64,000 nt of DNA from Bombyx mori (lineage: Eukaryota > Arthropoda > Insecta > Lepidoptera > Bombycidae): contig NC_085123.1 in assembly GCF_030269925.1 (NCBI RefSeq), positions 4,712,001-4,776,000 of the forward strand. The letters run 5' to 3'. The notes under the pieces were generated by a model. That model saw only the letters and a program-made list of their open reading frames with translations. It had not been told where the DNA came from and made no database searches. The translations under genes and the position numbers were made by a program. Shown here in pieces: positions 52,801 to 62,092 of this stretch (its first letter is position 1; every line of letters begins with the position of its first letter).

Positions 52801-53924
52801 TTACAAGTATTTGTGTTATGTTGTAAACTTAGACAGTTGATACAAGCGCGTATCTTTTTAATATAATCATAACGTTCACGCGGGGTAAGCGATTTAAATT
52901 TCGGGCAAGAATATAGGTGGTTATGATTAGAGTCATTGCACAACTGACATGCAGTGTTGTTTACGACAAATGATCGTGAGCTATTTTTATTTGCATTGTT
53001 ATGCATAGGCTTCGTTGAAGTACTTGCGCTGTTCAGGTTGTTATTACCTGTCCGATTTAAAACTTTTATACGATCACGAACAAATGAAATTAAATCCTGA
53101 TAAGTAGGTATGTCTTTATCACAATTATTCATCTCAAAAAGACGTGCGGTTTCTGTATCTAAGCGGTGTAATAAAGTGTAGGACATGACGAAGTCACACA
53201 AGTTAGGTATTTGTAAATTATTAAGAGCGAGGTATGAGTTTGAAAATTGATCGATAAGATTTTCTAAATTTTCAGCAGTGACTGAAGAAATCGGTTTTAA
53301 AGAAAATATTTGATTCAGATAAGTACCTGCTAGGTTCCTTTTGTCTTCATATTTTGACACGAGCGCTTTGTAAATAGTTTCGTAATTCTCAGCGCATGGA
53401 ATGAAACCGGCATAAACATTTTTAGCTTTGTTTTTTAATTTACTAGCAAGATAAAACATTTTTTCAGTGAGAGAAAGAGATGAGTTCAAATGTACAGCGT
53501 TTTTAAAAGTCGCGAAAAATAGCGGCCAATCTTTAGGGTTCTCATCGAATTCGGGAATTTCAATGCGAGCTAATTTAACACCTTGCCAACAGTCGTCATT
53601 TCTTTTGACAGACATGGTGGGTTTTGATTCTAACTGCGAACGTTTACGTTTGATACGACAATATAAATCTTCAAAAGCGAGCCACTTATTGAAGTCGGGT
53701 TTAGAATCTGTGTCGATTTTTAATATTAATTGATTTATATCCTTGAGACATTGTTGGAAATTAATGCGTGTCTCATCGATTGTTTCTACCGAACAAAGAA
53801 AGTTTTCCAATGTTTCAGGATCATTTAAATTACTGCGAGATAAATCGTAAATACGTTGTATGTGTTCGAAATAGACTTGTCGTTGACATTCTAGAATTGT
53901 CAATTTTTGTTCAGCCGAAGACAT
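49821..53924 (-). CDS. gag-pol: Bel/Pao 2 gag-pol polyprotein lacking the integrase core
   Basis: 1,367 residues in one frame. The gag capsid block VKLARIEIPEFDENPKDWPL lies at about 117-136, and zinc knuckles (CQLCNDSNHNHLYSC, CINCLSLQHNTNTC, CANCKKLHHTTLC) at about 326-392. The protease LIDNGSQNHF is near 484-493, and the reverse transcriptase has TADIKQMF (about 825) and YMDD (900-903). RNase H has LGFADASEKAMGASVY near 1073-1088 and FAFTDSTVTLHW near 1150. After YGPTWARDNVHTWPINRF the frame passes directly to LTPSHFLTLGPLDSF, which belongs near the integrase C-terminus. The zinc domain and all three DDE residues are therefore absent, about 400 residues compared with Bel/Pao 1. The open frame is otherwise unbroken. 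The start is the first ATG after the leader. Confidence 0.93.
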   Translation of the reverse strand: MSSAEQKLTILECQRQVYFEHIQRIYDLSRSNLNDPETLENFLCSVETIDETRINFQQCLKDINQLILKIDTDSKPDFNKWLAFEDLYCRIKRKRSQLESKPTMSVKRNDDCWQGVKLARIEIPEFDENPKDWPLFFATFKNAVHLNSSLSLTEKMFYLASKLKNKAKNVYAGFIPCAENYETIYKALVSKYEDKRNLAGTYLNQIFSLKPISSVTAENLENLIDQFSNSYLALNNLQIPNLCDFVMSYTLLHRLDTETARLFEMNNCDKDIPTYQDLISFVRDRIKVLNRTGNNNLNSASTSTKPMHNNANKNSSRSFVVNNTACQLCNDSNHNHLYSCPKFKSLTPRERYDYIKKIRACINCLSLQHNTNTCKSENRCANCKKLHHTTLCFAEKASAALPPVQPPQYLHRRTDNNTHSPVAIGQKSTASSSSISTKPVDNNAPFCSMSANSNNTRKTNNVLLGTVLADVKRSDGTLAQIRILIDNGSQNHFVTRKACKHLGLRIFHDNSERSVNGIGTSSQTIIGTTDITLLSRYDASFCLRINPLVLKTISSNLPSCEFDISSLNYLSNNNIQLADPHFNKPAEIDILLGAEVFMQILRPTKLLGPPGKPDLLETAFGYILLGSIASLPCHNNTAPCDNDHAFLSSSNDSIETLISKFWELESVPTKTHMSKAEQECEDFYDLNTYRDNTTGRYVTALPFLRSPTALGDSLTTARRCLSSLERRFKTNIALKTEYDAAMRDYLERNIISPAPALTDTNYYVIPHHGISREDKPLRIVLNATARCIDTNVSLNDCLHSGPNLQADLTAIILKFRLFPIALTADIKQMFLAIGIREEDRRFLNILYKFDEDDTAKMYHFNRVCFGLRCSPYLAMKTVKRLARDETDFPIASEIASDHLYMDDLGVSVDTPENGIQLAHDLIELFKRGGFDLVKFVSNSPEVLKSIPQANRLSSKIEFDKQDNMKLLGIIWSPVEDEFSIAIKFNPQAKCTKRLMLSTIAKLWDINGFCAPVILHAKLLIKALWVAQIDWDAEPPSDICAAWKRFLNELPALQDFKIPRFVGIVPESRVILLGFADASEKAMGASVYICVQPASGPNEVNLIGAKSKVAPLKVISLARLELCAAVLLSKLFRFVIDTVSPRCHVDEIFAFTDSTVTLHWVHSSPHRFDTFIANRIAQIQNNLDPKHFYHCEGTQNPSDCLSRGLTPAQLLNHPLWLYGPTWARDNVHTWPINRFTFDPGEPKPLTPSHFLTLGPLDSFHSDPRLDSVDLVRNKRLVDDIVQRFWNRWKREYLNTLQTRAKWNTKSNPVTKGTVVLLKTENSPPLQWTMGIIEEIMPASDGVVRVVRVRTQNGTYLRPVVKLCVLPSQ

Positions 53925-54067
53925 TGTTGCGGATTGTGTAAGTAAAGGTCAATGACCTGTCAAAAAAAAATGGAATATGATGAAATGCGGTGCGAATAAA
54001 ATATCAAAATATATAATAAAGCGTGTTTATTCGCGTAATAAGCGGTGATCAGCGATGATTGAAATGT

Positions 54068-54087
54068 AATCCGGGGACGAAGGACCA
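54068..54087 (-). other. Bel/Pao 2 primer-binding-like site
   Basis: TGGTCCTTCGTCCCCGGATT begins 4 nt inside the upstream LTR, the expected position for a tRNA primer. tRNA not identified. Confidence 0.5.
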
Positions 54088-54091
54088 ATAA

Positions 54092-54584
54092 TAGTGGGAA
54101 AAACTCTTTACAAATTTTCCACCACGACGGTGCGCTGGTTCAATATTTTTGAAGAAAGTTTTGCGGGGGCGAGTATCGCTAAAGATGCACAAAAGAGGGG
54201 AAGGCCGAGGCTAGGCTATGAGGAGTAGACGTACCTGCCAACCCGTCGCTAGCTTCTTCCAGGCTGAAGAATTCGACGCCACTGCTGGACGACGCGTAAT
54301 GGCGGCGACTTGACACGGCACTCTTCTAAATTATTGTCTATAAAACTTGTATATCACTCGCGCAACGACGAATATGGTCGTCAGTAAGAGTTTGTATAAT
54401 AGAGAATTAATTTGAGTCCATGAAAATATTTGTGAAAAAATAAGCGGCGTGTGCGTGTACAGCGCGTGCGGTGCGGTCGGCGATAGTCTTCTTTTTTTTT
54501 ATTTTTGACGTTTGCTTCTTATGTTTCTTTTTTATAAGTGGCCATGCGAGAGGTTTTATGTCTACTCTCATTAAAAAAGAACCA
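54092..54584 (-). repeat. Bel/Pao 2 upstream LTR
   Basis: 493 bp, the 5' LTR in element orientation. Confidence 0.95.
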
Positions 54585-54629
54585 ATCGCCATGTATTAAC
54601 TTTATCACAGCTACGCACTTCTTGAATCT

Positions 54630-54722
54630 TTCATATCATCAACGGGGGTTAACTGGGAGAAAATGCCTACATGGCGTTAAGTTCGCCTTTGTGCAATATT
54701 TTGGTGCAATAAAGAATTTTCA
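54630..54722 (+). repeat. LINE 3' tail
   Basis: GCCTACATGGCGTTAAGTTCG, CCTTTGTGCAATATTTTGG and the final CAATAAAG resemble a frequent lepidopteran LINE 3' end. Short and without ORF. Confidence 0.5.
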
Positions 54723-54845
54723 ATCAATCAATCTATCATTATGTATTTGTACACATCTATCGAGCAGCATACTTAGTTTACTCAATTGTTTTTGAAAGCC
54801 TTTTGTTATGTATATGGAACCACCAATACATGATAAGTGCATGCT

Positions 54846-55110
54846 TAACGGCCGTCTGGTGTAGTGGTAAGTGACATGGTCACTACACAAGGGGGTCGCG
54901 GGTTCGAATCCTGCCAAGGGAAGATATTTGTATGATAAATATAAATGTCTTTTCCAGGGCTATGGATGTCTATATGTATGTGTATAATATAAATCTTACA
55001 TTTATATCCGTTATCTGGTACCTGTAACACAAGTTCTTTACGAATTTATCACGGGACCAGTTGACGTGGCGTGATTGTTAGTAAATATTTATATTTATTT
55101 ATTTATTATG
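54846..55110 (+). repeat. tRNA-headed SINE, different from Bm1
   Basis: The head has pol III boxes (A-box-like TGGTGTAGTGGT, B-box GGTTCGAATCC at 54900..54910). A body follows with TTTTCCAGGGCTATGGATGTC and ATATCCGTTATCTGGTACC, and it ends in a (TTTA)n tail at 55088..55108. A fragment of a similar head is at 41584. Confidence 0.75.
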
Positions 55111-55826
55111 CTTAAAGTATTCGTAAACATATCTATTATTTTACACAGTCAGCGACAGTCACAGCGGATCTTGGCTCAGCTGCACTCTTTTCCAATAAAA
55201 GCAAACCGTTTGTAGGATAAGAAATAGAAAAATCACAGCGAATGCTTCTCTAAATTTTTAAAGTGCCAGACTTAAAAATTTCGATATCTAAACAAACAAA
55301 GTCGTCCAAAGGGCTACAAAACCATTTCTCAATTCATTAACAGAACGAATCTTAATGATCTCAACTAACAAAAAAACTGCACCCGACCTATCTACCTAGC
55401 GTGCCTTAATTATAACGCCCACGATTTAAAAAAAGGCATCCAGAAGGGAACTATATTTATCACAAAATCTGATGCTTTAATGCGTCACAAGCGTTTTTTT
55501 CTCATGACAAAATGAAAAGAAAATAATTAAGAAGAGAGACGAGGCGTATAGTAATAAAACACTCAGCGTTGAGTGACAGAATCCAGTGTGACTCGCGTTT
55601 ATTTGGACGGGACTTTTGAGATGTATTTTAACGATTTCGAACACCTGTGACGTTTGAAAAATGTAAGGGTATTTTAGCTAGCATTTTAAAAATGTGTCGT
55701 TTATTTCGATACTTAATTTATAGTTGAAACTCAATTTTTCTAACAGCCGAAGGGCAAACATATAAATAAGTGTAAAGTATTTTTCTAATGAGCGAAGGAC
55801 ACGGAGAGCAATAAACAATTATTAGT
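55111..55826. other. AT-rich intergenic DNA
   Basis: Nothing recognised. Confidence 0.45.
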
Positions 55827-56029
55827 TTTTTTTCCTATCTATGCTGATAGCCTTGAGAGGCTATTTCAGCTTTATCCTAGCGTGTAGGTGAGTTCTCGGT
55901 GCTCAAACCGGAAATATTGCTAACACTGACCCTAGCAAGATCGGTGCTTCGCAGAATCTACCACAGGATCGGAAACGCGACCCACTGAGAAAATCCGGCG
56001 AGAAACTCAGTGAGCTGTGTCTATGGGTT
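55827..56029 (-). repeat. Jockey 3'-UTR fragment, well preserved
   Basis: Starts in poly-T and matches the 3' UTR of the jockey at 18445 over about 200 bp (CTGATAGCCTTGAGAGGCTA, TTCGCAGAATCTACCAC, ATCCGGCGAGAAACTCAGTG). It is 5'-truncated within the UTR. Confidence 0.9.
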
Positions 56030-56308
56030 AATTATTAGTAAGAAACATGCCACTCTACACTCCGAGAGCTAAGCAACAGGTCGAGATTTTTGGATCTGGT
56101 TAGGCTAAAGTTTCTATTTAAACTTTCTTAGCTGCAATCAAAATGTGCTGGTCGGTAATAAGAGGCCGTATCCAATCATAAAGATAGTTAAGGAAGTTTT
56201 GTGTGAGGAAGTTTGGAGGATAAAGCTTCTAAAAAATCATGATCATTTTTCTTTCGCACTTCCGGATATAGGCCTCTCTTTTGTACTTTAGTATTTGTCA
56301 TTGCCTAA

Positions 56309-56491
56309 AGCAGCTTTCAGACTACGCTATAATATAATGGCATAGATTAAATAGCTCATAGCACAACAACAATATCGCGCACCATACATTGTTAAGGACA
56401 CGTTCACACTGTACTGTACTGTATATTATTGGCTAAGTATAGGCTGCTATAGCTGTATTGCACTATAGTATAGCGTAGTCTGAAAGCAGCT
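56309..56491. mobile_element. MITE with TAA target-site duplication (Harbinger-like)
   Basis: 183 bp with 23-bp inverted repeats (AGCAGCTTTCAGACTACGCT at the left; the right end is its inverse apart from one base) and TAA on both sides. No ORF. A different family from the MITE at 47433, but with the same type of target. Confidence 0.72.
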
Positions 56492-56884
56492 TAAGACGCA
56501 TTAGCTTTTGTTTCTACGTATCAGGGTGAACGTACTTACGGCCCACCTTATCGAAAGTTGTTACCGGAGCTTCTAGGTTTGCCGTCTTTGCCGCCACCAA
56601 CCTTGGACATGATTTTAAAGCCGTAATTTCACTGTATAACGGATGGTCTCTTTCGATTTCTTCTCTCATAAATCTTCTGCTCTATAAATACCGCATACAA
56701 ACAACGTAAAACTGAAGGACGGGGACATGAATTTGGGTAAAAACTATTAAATTCCAGTTACCGATCATAGAACCCTATCTATTTTAGAATGTAAATGAAT
56801 CTTCCTATTAAATTTTCAGCTGCTTCTAAACCTTTTGTAACGTCTTTCCATAAACACAAAACTCGATGATTAAAGTCCAAGCAT

Positions 56885-57103
56885 TCAACATTCCTTTAAA
56901 CCCAGACTACTAGGGATGTGTTCTCCTGTTTTAGACATGAGAAACTGATATGAAACAAGAAAGGGAACACCCATATACAAAATGAATAGGAAATATAATA
57001 AAGCCGAGTGGTAATCCTGGAGACCGTATAACGTCAAGATCAGTGCACCGAACCTCGTAGTCTTCGCGCCAGGAGGGAACGCGGGGTATTTGGGATTTGC
57101 CAT
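56885..57103 (-). CDS. Candidate small membrane protein, 72 residues
   Basis: ATG in a favourable context (AATAAATGG) opens MANPKYPAFPPGAKTTRFGA, then one or two hydrophobic segments (about residues 20-36 and 37-55: HSALLYFLFILYMGVPFLVS), then a polar C-terminus. No intron is needed. It matches no transposon domain that I know, and I do not recognise the family. AT-rich DNA makes chance ORFs of this length possible. A short mitochondrial or ER membrane protein would have this shape, but that is speculation. Confidence 0.3.
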   Translation of the reverse strand: MANPKYPAFPPGAKTTRFGALILTLYGLQDYHSALLYFLFILYMGVPFLVSYQFLMSKTGEHIPSSLGLKEC

Positions 57104-58131
57104 TTATTCTTAACTAATTACGGTCAGTAACATATTATTGAAACGGCTATATACTCATAGGTCCTGCGTTCATCTTCAGGATGGTTATGAAACATTCAAA
57201 GCTTTTTTTTCTCTATACTAGTTAATATTAAAAAAATAACGTTTATATAATTTGAATGAAATATCTCGCGTAGTTTATAACGTGAATTAATACATAAGTC
57301 TTATTAAAATAGTAAAAACGCAACTGAAATAATGGTGGGTGTATCTGATATAATAAAGATGACGACAGTGCATTCTTTAGTTCTTGATATAATGTACCAA
57401 CAAATCTACAAATTGACACATGTAACTACATATATATATCCCGGTATAGTACAAATTACTTAATTCGGAATTACATATTGAATGCAGGAAAACTACGCAG
57501 CACCATATAACAAAAAGCACTTCGAAAAGTGGTCACCTCTTCATTAAAACTAAAAGTTTTCGAAGTGCAAAACTTCAAGACAGTAACAATTATTATATTC
57601 AACGCTAACTCGATGCAAAGTTCCTTATCCACTGCGACCATGACTTATTTAATTCAATTTTAGTTTATAGAGGAGCACCGAAATTCTACCTAGTCACAGC
57701 ACGACTTTAATACTCAGATCACTAAATAGGATTGCCAAGTGATGATTTATAAATTCATACATTTAATCGACAATATGATGCGTCAGTGCACAGCATAGAA
57801 AGATGCTGTACCGTAGCTCGGATCATCTGACATCCAACCTTACGGATGTATGTATAATGAGCCCGCAATAGTAGTTATTGCAAATTATTTCCATCGCGGA
57901 GAATTCATGCAATCTAATTTGCAAGGTAGGTCAGCCGTCAAGGAAATAATTTCCACTTTAACTACCTATGCCAAGTGGAGTATTCTTATTGTGGTGTCTA
58001 AGTATATACGGCCTAAAACTAATTTTAATGTCATATACTAATTTAACAGCAGCTAATTTTCGACAGAATGCTGATAATATTGTAATGTGCTGATAATAAT
58101 GTTTCTACATCGTTAGCTCAACGCTTCTATG
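57104..58131. other. AT-rich intergenic DNA
   Basis: No exon, ORF or repeat supported; an inverted pair AAAAAGCACTTCGAAAAG/CTAAAAGTTTTCGAAGTGC at about 57512..57569 could form a hairpin. Confidence 0.4.
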
Positions 58132-58723
58132 GCTTCCTAAGTAGCTTCATATACAATAAAGTCAATAAGCTGATCAATATATACCCCATGACACAGACCC
58201 AATGCAAACATGCACTAACAAATTGGCTTCACGACCTAGACTACGAGCAAACAGAGAACTTACTCCAGACTGTGAAGTAATCTGCTTTTTTGTTTTCGAG
58301 CCCAATTAAGCAATTAATTATTTATACCTATGTAATAGTAATAATAAACACGCATAGATGCAGATACTCACACATACACAATACAACATGCATGCGCGTA
58401 CACGCCCACATATACACACACACACTCACACACACACACACACACAAATACACACACATTCACACACGCATAATGACCTTAAATTATAACACCTAATGAT
58501 CTCTCAACACTAGTCCGCAGCATCTGTTCACGACTTAACCTAACCTAATCTATCCTAAGAAGGAGGGAGCCTGGAGATCAGTAATACAGGTCTTTGAACC
58601 TAGTACAGTCTTCAGCTCTTTCAAAGGCTTACAAAATAAATTATAAGGTTAATTTCCATTTGCATTTGTACTATACCTTTAAGAGAGAAATAAATAAATT
58701 ATTATTATTATTATTATTAATAT
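58132..58723 (+). mobile_element. 5'-truncated LINE with ORF end, CA repeat and (ATT)n tail
   Basis: Encodes the last 50 codons of a LINE ORF2 (FIYNKVNKLINIYPMTQTQC, then NWLHDLDYEQTENLLQTVK and stop TAA at 58278..58280). A 3' UTR follows, including the CA tract and the block shared with 14243..14450, ending in an (ATT)n tail at 58698..58723. Confidence 0.78.
58395..58472. repeat. (CA)n microsatellite
   Basis: Interrupted CACACA runs inside the LINE 3' UTR. Confidence 0.9.
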
Positions 58724-59074
58724 TGTTACACCGGTAAGACTAGCGCTATCTATCGCCGAATAGCCGAACGAATATCGAAGGATCCAGTAGCATCTAGAAC
58801 GCTTGAGAAGCACAACGCAATCTATTGTCAGATAGCGGAAACACACAATACTCGAGTTTTGTGGAATATTCTCGATAATTCTAGGGATGTGGTATTGGCT
58901 ATAAAAGCGTTGCAGAGATGTCACGCAGTCAGTTATTAATCGAAACTGCTCGAAGCGAAACAGCGAACATATCACCTGAAGCGAAGCGGAAAAAGCGAAT
59001 TGAGAATTTTAAAATGTTTGTGAAGTGTTTGTAAGTGCTAACACAGCGCTAATTTGTAATTCTGTTATCTTACA
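58724..59074 (+). repeat. LTR-like fragment with TATA-initiator promoter
   Basis: Begins TGTTACACCGG and may end CTTACA, with TATAAAAG at 58900..58907 and TCAGTT at 58929..58934 (TATA T to initiator A, 31 nt). This is the architecture of arthropod gypsy-type LTRs. No target duplication or partner LTR was found, so its right end and class are uncertain. Confidence 0.4.
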
Positions 59075-59189
59075 TCAGCCAAAAGCACTATTTCAACTAA
59101 AACCAAATAAGCGTGTACCCAGTATAGGTATTTTGCTTCATATAAAATTTATATGATTTTTAGTTTATAAAATTCAACTACTGTAAATG

Positions 59190-59484
59190 ACAGACAACAA
59201 ATAACAAAAATCAAACCCGCAAATTTTAATTTGCGTAATAACTGGTGGTAGGACCCTTGTAAGTCCGCGCGGGTAGGTACCACCATCCCGCCTATTTCTG
59301 CCGTGAAGCCATCACGCGTTTCGGTTTGAAAGGTGGGGCAACCGTTGTAACTATACATGAGACCTTAGAACTTATGTCTCAATGTGGCTGGCGCATTTAC
59401 GTCGTAGATGTCTATGGGCTTCAGTAACCACATAACACCAGGTGGGCTGTGAGCTCATCCACACACCACAGCAATAAATAAAAA
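59190..59484 (+). repeat. Bm1: Bm1 SINE, 5'-truncated
   Basis: Bm1 body and 3' end with a short A-rich tail (59470..59484) that adjoins the next LINE fragment. Confidence 0.93.
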
Positions 59485-60219
59485 GGTGATCAGAGAGGAC
59501 CTCTCGCTGCCGCGCGTCGTGACTACGATGCTCGGCAGCGACGCGTCCTGGAAGGCGATGTTCGACTTCTGCGAGTCCACCATCTCGCAGAAGGAGGCGG
59601 CGGAGCGAGAGAGGGAGAGCTCTTCCCTTTCCGCACCGATCCGTCACCGTCGAGCCGGGGGCCGGAGGCGGGAATACGCCCGTACGACCCGGCCCCTGTA
59701 GGTAGCGGCCTCCCCCTGGTGAAGGTCAAGGGGCGACCTGAGGGAGTGAGGCCGCGCGGCGCGCTACCAGCACTCTAGCGCGATGCCGTGGAGTAGAGCA
59801 ACCGGTCGGCGGTGTATCGCGTCCCGACCCGGCAGGCTGGTTCTGGTCCAGCGGGGTATTCCGGGACACCAGCGGCACCGTCCGGGCGGCCCGACGGGCT
59901 GCCGTACCGAGACGGCCGACCTTTCAGAGCCTTCGATTCGCCTCGAAGGCTCCATCGGCTGGGCGTCCTTGGGGTGAGCCGCGCCGTCTGGTTGTAGTGT
60001 TGACCGCGGTAGCCCCCCTACCTCATCCGGGTTCTGACCTCGGAGGGGATCGGACGTCGGGTGTAAGAGTGCAAGGGAGTCGTTTAGTGGGTGGGCCCTA
60101 AAATCCTTGGGCCCGCGGTCTGCTCACAACACCATACAGACCGTTGAGTCTCACATACCCCGCGCGCCCCTTTTGCGCGGGGACCTCGTAGGAGGTTCGG
60201 CCCTCTACCCGAAAAAAAA
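59485..60219 (+). mobile_element. R1-clade LINE, 5'-truncated 3' end
   Basis: Begins in the ORF2 C-terminus (VIREDLSLPRVVTTMLGSDA, CESTISQKEAAERERESSS, then an arginine-rich end and TAG at 59700). A GC-rich 3' UTR of about 500 bp follows and ends in A8 at 60212..60219. The fragment at 44960..45254 comes from the region just upstream in the same kind of protein. Confidence 0.82.
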
Positions 60220-61103
60220 GGACAGACATTACGAGGATGATGTAACTTATTCTAATCTGATGAAATCCCTTCCCAGATCATAACTCAGAAACCACTGGTC
60301 TCCGAGGATTTCCTTCCGTCTGGCAACAACGTTGAACCACGACGCTCTAATTTTACTTCATCCGCAGCTTAACGGGCGAAGTTAAACGACTCGTAATGGA
60401 CGCACTTTGCAAATGAAATTTTCAACGCCCGCAGCACTTAGGTGCCGGCTAAGCTCGGTACGTGCGTACGGCTTGGGATATTTAAGTTTTTAAACTACCA
60501 AAAACTGGTGCATTGTAAATTAAATGTTTTAACTAAATTAGGCCGGCATTACGCACCTTTGCAATGTTTGTCACGAGCACCTCAAAATGACGAGGCGAAA
60601 GTTGGCGAACGTACCGCACTCAATCTGACGCAACTTGGAGAATAGTCACGTGTTAAATAATGCCATTGTGAATGTCGGCCTTATTCTGTTCAACTGACGG
60701 TTAATAATTGAACTACTAAGGCTAGTAACTGAACGATACATAGAAATATGGCGAAACAAATACATTTTCCAAAAACACTAACTCCCGCAAAGCAACAGAC
60801 CTAAAAGGCTTGTAACTCATCAATCATTTCGGATTAGACTTTTCTTGGATTTTCTCGAACTTTAGGTCATAAATTTTATATAAATCACTCGATATCTTCA
60901 AGCCATTATTTTATAACAAAATAAAAACGTAGATATAGAAAACGTACTATTGGAGACTGTCGCATCTTGCATCATGATCGTTTGTGCGATTTCCAATTCA
61001 TATTGTGGCGGGTAGCCCTCAAACAACGCAAGATAATTGACAGATGCCTGAATCTCGCTTACGACATTTTCAAGATAAGCTTGCATATATACAAGTTCCG
61101 AAC
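60220..61103. other. Intergenic DNA
   Basis: Only short ORFs; nothing recognised. Confidence 0.4.
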
Positions 61104-61212
61104 AACAACTGAGTTTCTCGCCGGATCTTCTCAGTGGGTCGCGTTTCCGATCCGGTGGTCGTTTCTGCGAAGCAATGCTCTTGCTAGGGTCAGTGTTAAA
61201 AAAAAAAAAATT
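61104..61212 (+). repeat. Jockey-family 3'-UTR fragment
   Basis: CTGAGTTTCTCGCCGGATCTT, GGGTCGCGTTTCCGATCCGG and TGCTCTTGCTAGGGTCAGTG, closely matching the jockey 3' UTR, then an A-run. It lacks the final 70 bp or so. Confidence 0.88.
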
Positions 61213-62092
61213 CGTACCGTCGGTTTACCGAGTAATACCACCCGCTCGGTGGAAGATCTTCCTTTCGTCGTAAACCTCCCACAATATGTTTCTATCTACA
61301 GACATAAAATTAACAGTGCCCTTAGCATAATTATAGACGACTAGAACTTCACAGAACAAACTTTACATGGCTAAAGATACTGTTTTATTCAAATCCATCG
61401 CTTATCGGCTTAGATAGGCTAGTAACAAAAACAAACTTAGAATACATTGTGCATCATTTAAGTAGGCATCTAACAAGCAAAGGAAAGCATCTTTTCATTA
61501 GTAACAAAATTAGCATCGCTGTCTAAAGAGGCTCTTTGTTTTCGGATCACGTTATTTCCTGATACGTACACAATAACGTTATTATCATATTGGATTTCAA
61601 AAAGATCATGTTAATCGAACCGTATTAAGTGTATCCAGAGATCCATATATTTATTTTGGGACTATGTAATAAACGGGTTATTTATTTGTTAAAAAATATT
61701 GACTTGTTATTTCCTATCTTGTCTTTTATTTGCTTATGTGAAAGAAAACAAATAGTAATTTATGGCACGCAATTTTGTATAATTCAAAACTTATGAGTTT
61801 GACCAAAGTTACTAGTTCTACTGTAAACCGATCTTGTCTTCTGGTTTAAATATAGAAAAATAGATGGATCTTCTGATTGATTGCTTATTATTTCGAATAT
61901 CCCGTCTCAGACTCAGGCAGTAGCAGGAATAGGCAACGGCTTGGTTGTCCCACTCGACAATCAAGTATGTATATAGAATTTTTCTAACTTAATCTCTTCT
62001 GAGTGGAATTCTAAAATTAATACTGCTAGCAAACGTCGATTTAAAAATCATGTTATTAATTCAGAAAATACATAATATTATGAAAAAAGTAA
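61213..62092. other. Intergenic DNA
   Basis: AT-rich; a diverged scrap of the GGCAGCGGCTTGG LINE tail may lie near 61930. Nothing else recognised. Confidence 0.4.

Larger units (their letters stand above)
49108..54584 (-). mobile_element. Bel/Pao LTR retrotransposon 2, internally deleted, very young
   Basis: Two 493-bp LTRs with no difference found by eye, flanked by the 5-bp duplication ATCGC (49103..49107 and 54585..54589). In its own orientation the LTR runs TGGTTCTTTT to CCCACTA. A purine-rich tract GGCCGGGGGGA abuts the downstream LTR (49601..49611) and a primer-binding-like site abuts the upstream one. One long gag-pol ORF lies between them, without the integrase core. Confidence 0.95.

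Noticed and set aside
54846..54920. Possible tRNA gene (pol III A and B boxes)
   Set aside because: The two ends of the putative acceptor stem do not pair and the head runs into a SINE body with a (TTTA)n tail, so it is a tRNA-derived SINE.
56158..56285. Another inverted-repeat element (AGAGGCCGTATCC with GGATATAGGCCTCT)
   Set aside because: The arms are short and imperfect, and I could not find a matching target-site duplication.
58290..58496. 68-codon ORF rich in His and Thr
   Set aside because: Translation of a CA microsatellite in a LINE 3' UTR.
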